A stretch of DNA of 64,000 nucleotides. It comes from Alphaproteobacteria bacterium. GTDB lineage: Bacteria > Pseudomonadota > Alphaproteobacteria > Micropepsales > Micropepsaceae. Both the position numbers and the translations under genes were made by a program. Shown one piece after another: positions 8,088-15,169 of the stretch; positions within the stretch are counted from its first letter, which is position 1, and each line of letters opens with the position of its first letter. The stretch lies in assembly GCA_028865545.1 (NCBI GenBank), contig JAGWJY010000005.1:1-64000 (forward strand). The letters are read 5' to 3'. The notes beneath the pieces were generated by a model. That model had not been told where the DNA came from. It ran no database searches and was given only the letters and a program-made list of their open reading frames with translations.

Positions 8088-9179
8088 TTACTGCTTGGTT
8101 TGCGACACTATGGCCGATACCGGCACCAGAACAAAGCCCCGCCCGGCCAGGCCCTTGGCCCAGACATTCACGCGGTCGATGGTCACCGGATAGATAAAGC
8201 CCGAGCCCGAAGCGCTGCCCTTGGCGCGCGCTTCGGTTTCCAGATCGGACAGCTGATGGTCGATTTCCATCGCCGACTGGATGGTGTCGATCGTGGTGGT
8301 GGCCTGCGCGAAATAGGTGCCGACGCGCGAGGACACATCGGGCGCCACCGAATGCAGCGCCGAACCGTTGTCGTAGAACAGCAAACCGCGCCGCGTCAGG
8401 TATGTCAGCACGGGCTCGAGCGCACCGGCGTCCGACAGCAGCCGCCCGCCGAGCAGATTGGTGACGCCGACATAACCGGTCATGCGCGTCAGCGCCCACA
8501 CCAGACGATGCGTGTTGGAATCTTCGCCGATGCCGGCGCGCAGCGTGTACTGGCCGGGATCGCTGTCGGGAAAATCGTAAGGCTCCATCGGAACCTCGAG
8601 GAGAACTTCATGGCCCTTGGCGCGCGCCTGCGTCACCCATTGCTGCACATCGGCGGCATAAGGCGCGAAGCCGAGCGTGACATCCGCGGGCAATCCGGCG
8701 AGCGCGGCCTGCGTCGCCTTGGCGCTGATGCCCAGCCCGTTGATGACGATGGCGATGCGCGGCTTGCCGTTGGACACCGTCGGCGCGGCATAGGCCCGCA
8801 TCGGCATGGTGCCGTCGTCGCCGATCTTCGGCAGCGGGCCTTCCGGCGTGCTTTCGATCAGGGCCGGATCGGCGACCAGCGAACGTCCCGCGGTTTCGGG
8901 CGCCGCCGCCGCTTCATCGACGGGCGGCGTGGTGCCGGCGGTCTGGCCGGGCAGCGTCGCGGCCGGCGATCCCGCCGGCGTCGCGGCGGGCGCGCGATGC
9001 GCCACGCGCTTCGGAGCAAGATCGAGTTGCGCGACGGCTTCGCCGGCCTGCGGATTGCCGAGAAAAGTAATGGCGGCGGCGGTCGCGATCAGCGCGGCGA
9101 AAACCACGAGATAGGCAAGCGCCAGGGCTTGCGCGCCGCGGCGCAAGGATTTTTCCCCCGTCAAACTGCCGGCAACCAT
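8088..9179 (-). CDS. Divergent polysaccharide deacetylase family protein (YibQ-like)
   Basis: This encodes 363 residues. A short cytoplasmic N-terminus is followed by one membrane segment (about 21-40, LALAYLVVFAALIATAAAIT), an Ala/Pro/Thr-rich linker (about 60-100), then a divergent polysaccharide deacetylase domain with KPRIAIVINGLG, GFAPYAADVQQWVTQARAKGHEVLLEVPMEPYDFP and LLFYDNGSA. Members lie near envC and ctpA in many proteobacteria and are thought to act on the cell envelope, but activity is not established. Here too it lies just downstream of the gpmA-envC-ctpA group. Confidence 0.85.
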   Translation of the reverse strand: MVAGSLTGEKSLRRGAQALALAYLVVFAALIATAAAITFLGNPQAGEAVAQLDLAPKRVAHRAPAATPAGSPAATLPGQTAGTTPPVDEAAAAPETAGRSLVADPALIESTPEGPLPKIGDDGTMPMRAYAAPTVSNGKPRIAIVINGLGISAKATQAALAGLPADVTLGFAPYAADVQQWVTQARAKGHEVLLEVPMEPYDFPDSDPGQYTLRAGIGEDSNTHRLVWALTRMTGYVGVTNLLGGRLLSDAGALEPVLTYLTRRGLLFYDNGSALHSVAPDVSSRVGTYFAQATTTIDTIQSAMEIDHQLSDLETEARAKGSASGSGFIYPVTIDRVNVWAKGLAGRGFVLVPVSAIVSQTKQ

Positions 9180-9231
9180 GGCGACAAGCTTTGGGTGATT
9201 AGGGTTACGCGCTGGTTAATAGCCCAAGAAG

Positions 9232-9256
9232 CGTGATCCGGGCCAGCCGGATCACG
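9232..9256 (-). terminator. Hairpin after ctpA
   Basis: A 10-base-pair perfect stem (CGTGATCCGG with CCGGATCACG) with a five-base loop begins 13 bases after the ctpA stop. On the minus strand it is followed by CTTCTTGG, a weak U-rich tail, so it is probably a terminator of the gpmA-envC-ctpA operon. Confidence 0.65.
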
Positions 9257-9268
9257 CCCGGGATCGTG

Positions 9269-10564
9269 TCATTCCGCCGTCGGATGCTTGGCCGTGGCGA
9301 CCGCCATCTTGCCGCGCAGCAGATCGAGCGCATAGCTGAGCTGGAAGTCGTCGATCTTCTTGCCGGCCGGCGGACGGATGATGTTCAGCTTCTTCTTGCC
9401 GGTCGGGTCTGGCGGCGCGAAATGCCCGGGCAGATCCGCCTCGCTGGGACGCTCGATCTTCGGGATGTCGTCGTCGTTCTCCGCCACGGCGATATCGGGC
9501 GTGATGCCTTCCGCCTGGATCGAACGGCCCGACGGCGTGTAGTAGAGCGCCGTCGTCAGGCGCAGCGCGCCGCCGCCTTCGCCCAGCGGGATGATGGTCT
9601 GCACCGAGCCCTTGCCGAAGGAGGTCATGCCCAGGATCGTCGCACGCTTGTGATCCTGCAGCGCGCCGGAGACGATCTCGGCGGCCGAGGCCGTGCCGCC
9701 GTTGATCAGCACGATCACCGGCTTGCCGTCGGTGATGTCGCCGGGCTTGGCGTCATAGCGCTGCGTGTCGTCGGGATTGCGGCCGCGCGTCGAAACGATC
9801 TCGCCGGAATTGAGGAAGTCGTCGGAGACGTCGACCGCCTGTTCGAGCAGGCCGCCCGGATTGTTGCGCAGGTCGAGGATGTAGCCTTTGATTCCCGGTC
9901 CGATCTGCTTCTTGAGGGCGCGGACGGCTTTCTCCAGGCCACTGTCCGTCTCTTCGTTGAAGGCGCTCATGCGGATGTAACCGATATCGCCTTCGCGGTG
10001 CCATTTGACGCTGTCGACATGGATGACGGCGCGATTCAGCGAGACGTCGAACGGCTTCTTTTCGCCGGTGCGCAGCACGGTCAGCGTCACCTTGGTGCCG
10101 ATGGGCCCGCGCATCTTGTCGATGGCGTCGTTGAGCGCCATGCCCTGGATGGAGTTGCCGTCGATCGCCGCGATGAAGTCGCCGGGCTTGATGCCGGCCT
10201 TGGCGGCCGGCGTGTCGTCGATGGGCGAGATCACCTTGATCAGACCGTCTTCCATCGTCACTTCGATGCCGAGACCGCCGAATTCGCCTTTGGTCTGGAT
10301 CTGCATGTCGGCGAAGCTTTTGGAATCCATATAGCTGGAATGCGGATCGAGGCTGGAGACCATGCCCTGGATGGCGCCGTCGACCAGTTCGCTGTCCTTC
10401 ACCGGGCGCACATAATTGGCGCGCACGCGCTCGAAGGCTTCGCTGAAGAGATCGAGCTGTTTGTAGGCGCTGAGATTGTTGGCGCCTTGCGCCGTCGGCA
10501 GGAAGCCTGCCGCGACGGCGAAGCCGATGATCGCGCCCAGGGCGACGAAAGCGAGGCGTTTCAT
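9269..10564 (-). CDS. ctpA: S41 family C-terminal processing peptidase
   Basis: This encodes 431 residues. There is a signal peptide (MKRLAFVALGAIIGFAVAAG), a PDZ domain (about 95-170, with GGLGIEVTMEDGLIKVISPI and GIKPGDFIAAIDG), then the S41 protease core with NNPGGLLEQAVDVSDDFL, the catalytic Ser region GGTASAAEIVSGAL and the catalytic Lys region MTSFGKGSVQT. The Ser/Lys dyad is intact. Such peptidases act in the periplasm and degrade or process envelope proteins. Its ATG overlaps the stop of envC (ATGA), so it is co-translated with a murein hydrolase activator. Confidence 0.93.
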   Translation of the reverse strand: MKRLAFVALGAIIGFAVAAGFLPTAQGANNLSAYKQLDLFSEAFERVRANYVRPVKDSELVDGAIQGMVSSLDPHSSYMDSKSFADMQIQTKGEFGGLGIEVTMEDGLIKVISPIDDTPAAKAGIKPGDFIAAIDGNSIQGMALNDAIDKMRGPIGTKVTLTVLRTGEKKPFDVSLNRAVIHVDSVKWHREGDIGYIRMSAFNEETDSGLEKAVRALKKQIGPGIKGYILDLRNNPGGLLEQAVDVSDDFLNSGEIVSTRGRNPDDTQRYDAKPGDITDGKPVIVLINGGTASAAEIVSGALQDHKRATILGMTSFGKGSVQTIIPLGEGGGALRLTTALYYTPSGRSIQAEGITPDIAVAENDDDIPKIERPSEADLPGHFAPPDPTGKKKLNIIRPPAGKKIDDFQLSYALDLLRGKMAVATAKHPTAE

Positions 10565-11859
10565 GATCTCTTAGCCTTCCTTAACGCAACGGCCATAAAG
10601 GGTGCCGGGTTCATTCCCCGCCCGTTCTGCCGCAACTCGAAATAAAGCCGGGGTTGCAGGCCGGACTTCGACATCGTCCCGACCGGCTCTCCCGCGAGCA
10701 CATGGTCTTCGGGGCGCACGTCGAGACGATCCAACCCTGCCAACACCGCATCGTAGCCGTCCGCCATTTGCAAGATCAAGACTTGGCCGCTCTTATGGTA
10801 AGGACCGGCGAAAAGAATGGTGCCGTCGGCCGGGGAAACAACCTGGGCGCCCGGCTCGGTTGTGTAGGTTAATCCCGGCGCCGACGCGCCGCCGACCCCG
10901 TCCACCCCGCCCGGCCGCGCCGTGCCGACCGCCGGAGACACCAATGAATCCCGTCCTAACAGGCGCGCGGAACCATCCTTTTCCGCGGTTACGGTAACGA
11001 CACTCTGGCTGGCCGGCGTGGCGCGCAGTTCGGCGATCCTTTGCAGCAGCGCCTGAAGATTCGCCGCCTGCGACGCCACTTTATCCAGCTGGTCCTTAAG
11101 ATCGCCGTAATTGCTCGCGGCGGCGTCCGCCTCCAGACGTTTCATCGCGAGAAGTTGATCCAGCTCGATATGCGCCTGCGCCAGATAAGCGGCGTTGCGC
11201 GCGGCCTCGGCGCGGCGGGCGATCAGCGCCTGCCTGGTTTGCCGCAGCGTATCGATGCGGCGCGCCAGCGCGGCGGCTTGTCCGTAAATATCCGGTAATG
11301 AAGCGCCGATCAGCATGGCACCGCGCGCCGCGGACAAGGCGTCGCCCGGATGCAGCGCCATCGCCGGCGGCATGTCGTGCTGCAGCCGTTCCAGGATCGC
11401 CAGCAGATGCGACACCGACACACGGTCGCGCGCGAATCCGGCGGACAATGTTTTATTCTCCGCGGTCAGCCGGACGATATCGGAATCGAGTCGTAGCTTT
11501 TCGCGTTCCAGCGTTTCGATGCGCGTCGCCGTGGCCACCAGCTTCTGTTGCAGCGTTTCGGCCTGTCGCGCCAGCGCATCGCTCTGCTGCTTGGCGACGT
11601 CGACGGCGGGTTTGTCCTTGGCGATCTCGCCGCTCAGATCGCGATATTGCTCCGCCGTCGACGGCAGATCGGACAGATCCTTCAACGGCACGGCGTGGCT
11701 CATGTCCAGCACGCCGTCCGACGACGGCGGCGCTTTGACCTGCGGCGCCGCGGCATGGGTGCCGGGCCGCGGCCGCGGCACCGGCGTCCTGTTGTTCGCC
11801 GCGAGAACCGAGCCGCACAAGGCGACAAGCGCGAGGAGGGCAGACGAGCGGCTTCTCAC
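10561..11859 (-). CDS. envC: EnvC-like murein hydrolase activator
   Basis: This encodes about 432 residues. A signal peptide (SALLALVALCGSVLA) is followed by long coiled-coil helices (about 90-270, Gln/Ala/Leu/Arg-rich) and a C-terminal LytM (M23) domain (GAQVVSPADGTILFAGPYHKSG...LYFELRQNG). The zinc ligands of active M23 peptidases (HxxxD and HxH) are absent: the usual HVHFEIR-like motif reads RLYFELR. It therefore fits the EnvC class, which activates amidases during septum splitting. The start chosen is a GTG at 11859, 13 bases after gpmA. The longer frame reaches into gpmA. Confidence 0.88.
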   Translation of the reverse strand: MRSRSSALLALVALCGSVLAANNRTPVPRPRPGTHAAAPQVKAPPSSDGVLDMSHAVPLKDLSDLPSTAEQYRDLSGEIAKDKPAVDVAKQQSDALARQAETLQQKLVATATRIETLEREKLRLDSDIVRLTAENKTLSAGFARDRVSVSHLLAILERLQHDMPPAMALHPGDALSAARGAMLIGASLPDIYGQAAALARRIDTLRQTRQALIARRAEAARNAAYLAQAHIELDQLLAMKRLEADAAASNYGDLKDQLDKVASQAANLQALLQRIAELRATPASQSVVTVTAEKDGSARLLGRDSLVSPAVGTARPGGVDGVGGASAPGLTYTTEPGAQVVSPADGTILFAGPYHKSGQVLILQMADGYDAVLAGLDRLDVRPEDHVLAGEPVGTMSKSGLQPRLYFELRQNGRGMNPAPFMAVALRKAKRS

Positions 11860-11872
11860 GCGCGATCCGGCA

Positions 11873-12640
11873 TCACGCCCGCTTGGTCTGCGCCTTGACG
11901 GCGTTGATGCGCCGCTCGAGCTCTTGCGGATCTCCAAGGAACCTCGCGTCATCGGCTTTGTATGCTGCGTTCAGCCGATAAGCCTTTGGGATGCCTGTCG
12001 GCAAGTCCACATTGACGATGTCTTCGTCGCTGACGCCCTCGAGATATTTGAGCAATGCCCTGAGCGAATTGCCATGGGCGGCGATCAGCACGCGTTTGCC
12101 GGCCTTCAGGTCGGGCAGAATCGTCTCTTCCCAATACGGCATGACGCGTCCGAGCACATCCTTGAGACTTTCGCTGCGCGGCAGATCGGCCTCAGGCACG
12201 CCGGCATAGCGCCGGTCGGCCTTGGGAAAATCGGGCGAATCGAGATCGACGGGCGGCGGCGGCGTCGCATAGGAGCGGCGCCAGATCATCACCTGCTCCT
12301 CGCCGAATTTCTGCACCGCTTCGAGTTTGTTGCTGCCTTGCAGCTTGCCGTAATGGCGTTCGTTCAGCCGCCAATGCTTGATCACCGGCAACCACAAGAG
12401 ATCCATCTCCTCGAGCGCCAGCGACAGCGTCTTGATGGCGCGCGTCAGCAGCGAGGTGTAGGCAACATCGAAGGCGAAACCGTCCTGCGCCAGGGTGCGC
12501 CCGCCGCTGCGCGCTTCGCGCTCGCCCTGCTCGGTCAATTTGACGTCGCGCCAGCCGGTGAACAGATTCAGCTTGTTCCACTCGCTCTCGCCATGACGCA
12601 GCAAAACCAGCTGATAATCCTTGAACTCCGAACGCGCCAT
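11873..12640 (-). CDS. gpmA: 2,3-bisphosphoglycerate-dependent phosphoglycerate mutase
   Basis: This encodes about 255 residues, near the usual length. The catalytic phospho-His motif LVLLRHGESEWN is near the start, then NLFTGWRDVKLTEQGEREA, the signature ERHYGKLQGSNK and the second His motif AAHGNSLRALL. The enzyme interconverts 3- and 2-phosphoglycerate in glycolysis and gluconeogenesis. Two ATGs are possible (12649 and 12640). GGGA is well spaced for 12640 only. It is first in a minus-strand operon with envC and ctpA. Confidence 0.95.
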   Translation of the reverse strand: MARSEFKDYQLVLLRHGESEWNKLNLFTGWRDVKLTEQGEREARSGGRTLAQDGFAFDVAYTSLLTRAIKTLSLALEEMDLLWLPVIKHWRLNERHYGKLQGSNKLEAVQKFGEEQVMIWRRSYATPPPPVDLDSPDFPKADRRYAGVPEADLPRSESLKDVLGRVMPYWEETILPDLKAGKRVLIAAHGNSLRALLKYLEGVSDEDIVNVDLPTGIPKAYRLNAAYKADDARFLGDPQELERRINAVKAQTKRA

Positions 12641-12775
12641 GGCAGTCATTCCCGTGAAATTTGAGCCTCTTCAGAACCGCGAACCTACAGCAATTCCGGC
12701 GCGGCACTGCGCAGCGTTTCGCCGCAGAAAACAAGTATAAAAAAGACGGTTCAGAATATTTTCCACCGCCGCGCA

Positions 12776-13018
12776 TCACGGCATGGATTTGGTCTTCCAA
12801 GCCACGCAATCGGCGTAAGTGCGCGCATAAATCTGCTTCTGCATGTCGTCGCCGATGCCGTTATAGGCGGCGTCCCGCGCACGTTGCCGCGCGACCGACG
12901 CGCAATAACCGTTCTGCCCGGCCGCGACGGTCATCGTCTTCCCAGAATCAGATGTCGGAAACAGGCTGCAGCCCGAAAGCAGCATGAAAAGGACCACCAC
13001 AACACATGGCCGATGCAT
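12776..13018 (-). CDS. Small lipoprotein
   Basis: This encodes 80 residues. A short signal sequence ends in a clear lipobox (LLSGC, Cys at 17), so the product is probably lipid-anchored in the envelope. The mature part has two further Cys residues (NGYCASVARQRARDAAYNG and YADCVAWK) and no recognised family. It lies just upstream of gpmA on the same strand but 135 bases away, so it is likely a separate unit. Confidence 0.75.
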   Translation of the reverse strand: MHRPCVVVVLFMLLSGCSLFPTSDSGKTMTVAAGQNGYCASVARQRARDAAYNGIGDDMQKQIYARTYADCVAWKTKSMP

Positions 13019-13323
13019 ATCTTCCCCCCGAAAGACGGCGACGGTTCTTTGTCGGCCAGATGCGAATACGTCTCATGTAAGTTTGCAACTATGGAGAATT
13101 TGCAGCGCCGACAATCTCCACTTCAGATTGTGTGGAATGGCGTATCGGGCGCGACGGCCGATCCTGCCGGGAAAATCCTGCCGGGGGCCGTTTTCGGACC
13201 GCCCGGACCGAATATAACTCATTGATAAGATTACGTATTTTATTTCCGGACGGCGGCACGAAACTGGCAGAGAGAAAGGCGGAAAAGCGCTCGCGAGCAG
13301 AAATGCCCCTTCCTCGCCTTTAT
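13019..13323. other. Intergenic region between lipoprotein and flgI
   Basis: This stretch separates divergent genes and must hold both promoters. An AT-rich patch near 13208-13245 is the most promoter-like part. I found no convincing sigma-54 element (GG-N10-GC with TTGC) or CtrA box on the flgI side. An ATG at 13303 in frame with flgI is an alternative start. Confidence 0.4.
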
Positions 13324-14436
13324 ATGAAGAGAGTCTCCGTCGCCCTCCTGGCCGCCATTATGGCGATTTCGGCGCAGCCTGCCTTTGCCTATTCGCGCGT
13401 CAAGGACCTGGTCGACGTCCAGGGCATCCGCGACAACATGCTGGTCGGCTACGGGCTGGTGGTCGGCCTCAACGGCACGGGCGATTCCCTCAAGAACGCC
13501 CCCTTCACCCAGCAGAGCCTGCAGACCATGCTCGAACGGCTGGGCGTCAACACCCGCGGCCAGACGATGCAGACCAAGAACGTCGCCGCCGTGATGGTGA
13601 CGGCGAATCTGCCGGCGTTCTCCGGCGAGGGCACGCGGATCGATATTTCGGTGAGCGCCATGGGCGACGCCAAAAGCCTGCAAGGCGGCACCTTGCTGGT
13701 GACGCCGCTGTTCGGCGCCGACGGCCAGATCTATGCGCTCGGCCAAGGCCCCGTCGCCATCGGCGGCTTCAGCGCCCAAGGCCAGGCCGCCAGCGTCACC
13801 CGCGGCGTGCCGACGGCCGGCCGCATCTCCAACGGCGCCATCGTCGAGAAGGAAATCAACTTCTCGCTGGCCAGCGAACACAATCTGAAGCTTTCGCTGC
13901 ACAATCCCGATCTGACGACGGCGACGCGCATCGCCGCCGCCGTGAACACCTATCTGGGCACCACCGTCGCCACCGCCACCGATCCCTCCACGGTCGATCT
14001 TGCGGTGCCCGCGAATTATCCCAACGGCGTCGTCGGCCTGTTGACCGACATCGACCAGGTCAAGGTCGATCCCGACCAGCCCGCCAAAGTCGTCATCGAC
14101 GAAACCTCGGGCGTCATCGTCATGGGCGCGGATGTGCGGATCTCCACGGTCGCCATCGCCCAGGGCAATCTGACCATCCGCGTCAACGAGACGCCGCAGG
14201 TCAGCCAGCCGGCGCCCTTCTCCAACACCGGCACGACGCAGACCGTGCCGCGCACGCAGATCCAGATCGACGACAGCAAGGGCAACAAGATGACCGTGCT
14301 GCACAACGGCGTGGCGCTGCAGAACCTGGTCGACGGCTTGAATGCGCTGGGCGTCGGACCGCGCGACATCATCTCGATCCTGCAGGCGATCAAGGCGGCC
14401 GGCGCGCTGCAGGCCGACATCCAGGTGATCGGATGA
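13324..14436 (+). CDS. flgI: Flagellar P-ring protein FlgI
   Basis: This encodes about 370 residues, the normal length. A signal peptide (MKRVSVALLAAIMAISAQPAFA) leads to the conserved FlgI start SRVKDLVDVQGIRDNMLVGYGLVVGLNGTGDSL, then FTQQSLQTMLERLGVN, the SAMGDAKSLQGGTLLVTPL motif and the C-terminal LVDGLNALGVGPRDIISILQAIKAAGALQADIQVI. The protein forms the P ring around the flagellar rod in the periplasm. The start at 13324 gives the cleanest signal peptide, but 13303 (seven residues longer) is possible. Its stop overlaps the next start (ATGA). Confidence 0.95.
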   Translation: MKRVSVALLAAIMAISAQPAFAYSRVKDLVDVQGIRDNMLVGYGLVVGLNGTGDSLKNAPFTQQSLQTMLERLGVNTRGQTMQTKNVAAVMVTANLPAFSGEGTRIDISVSAMGDAKSLQGGTLLVTPLFGADGQIYALGQGPVAIGGFSAQGQAASVTRGVPTAGRISNGAIVEKEINFSLASEHNLKLSLHNPDLTTATRIAAAVNTYLGTTVATATDPSTVDLAVPANYPNGVVGLLTDIDQVKVDPDQPAKVVIDETSGVIVMGADVRISTVAIAQGNLTIRVNETPQVSQPAPFSNTGTTQTVPRTQIQIDDSKGNKMTVLHNGVALQNLVDGLNALGVGPRDIISILQAIKAAGALQADIQVIG

Positions 14437-14750
14437 GCCCCGGCATCGACATGCAGGCGGCGATGGCCCTCGCCAAGTCGGCACCGCTCCAGGCGCCGCA
14501 GCAGACGACGAATGCCGCGGCGGCGAAGAAGGCGGCGACGGCGTTCGAAGGCGTCTTCATCAGCCAGTTCCTCGGCCAGATGTTCGACGGCATTTCCACC
14601 GACGGCCCCTTCGGCGGCGGCCAGGGCGAATCGATGTTCCGCTCGCTGATGCTCGACGAATACGGCAAGCAGATCGCCGCCCAGGGCGGCATCGGCCTCG
14701 CCAGCTCCGTCACGCAGGAATTGCTCAAGACACAGGAAGTGCGGCAATGA
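14433..14750 (+). CDS. Rod-binding protein (FlgJ N-domain/CheL-like)
   Basis: This encodes 105 residues. The region AAKKAATAFEGVFISQFLGQMF and the following ESMFRSLMLDEYGKQIAAQGGIGLASSVTQELLK are the rod-binding domain found at the N-terminus of enteric FlgJ. The muramidase domain of FlgJ is absent, as is normal in alphaproteobacteria, where the short protein is sometimes called CheL. It helps rod assembly in the periplasm. It overlaps flgI (ATGA) and the next gene by four bases each, so the three are translationally coupled. Confidence 0.88.
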   Translation: MSPGIDMQAAMALAKSAPLQAPQQTTNAAAAKKAATAFEGVFISQFLGQMFDGISTDGPFGGGQGESMFRSLMLDEYGKQIAAQGGIGLASSVTQELLKTQEVRQ

Positions 14751-15169
14751 GCGCCGACCCGCAAAAAATCGAACTGCTGATCACCATGGCCGAAAGGCTG
14801 ATCGCCGCCATCGAAGGCGACATCGCCGCGCTGAAGGCCGGACGTCCGCAGGATCTGCGCACCACCGATCCGGAAATACAGCGCCTGTCCGCCCTGTACG
14901 GGCGCGAAGCGGCCAATCTCGATCCGGAGCGCGCCAAGACCGCGCCGGCCGATCTGCGGCGCAAATTCTTCGCCACCACGGCGCGCTTCCGCGACGTGCT
15001 CACCCTGCACGCCAGGCTGCTGACCTGCGTGCGCAACGCCAGCGAAGGCATCGTCAAGGCGGTGGCCGACGAAGTCGAACGCCGCCGCGCCCCGACCTGC
15101 ACCTATGCGCCGGGGCTGGCGCGGCCGCGTCCCAGCGGCAGCGCGATGGTCTACAACAACGTCATCTAA
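14747..15169 (+). CDS. FlgN/FlbY-like flagellar protein
   Basis: This encodes 140 residues, almost all predicted helix: KIELLITMAERLIAAIEGDIAALKAGRPQDLRTTDPEIQRLSALYGREA, then RDVLTLHARLLTCVRNASEGIVKAV. The pattern of a small helical protein with a Leu-rich N-terminal helix resembles FlgN-type export chaperones, and the position after flgI and the rod-binding gene matches the small protein called FlbY in Caulobacter. The assignment is by context and helical pattern only. Its stop overlaps the stop of the convergent gene on the other strand. Confidence 0.6.
   Translation: MSADPQKIELLITMAERLIAAIEGDIAALKAGRPQDLRTTDPEIQRLSALYGREAANLDPERAKTAPADLRRKFFATTARFRDVLTLHARLLTCVRNASEGIVKAVADEVERRRAPTCTYAPGLARPRPSGSAMVYNNVI

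Noticed and set aside
10561..11859. EnvC-like protein as an active M23 peptidase
   Set aside because: The zinc-binding residues are replaced, as in known EnvC activators, so enzymatic activity is not claimed.
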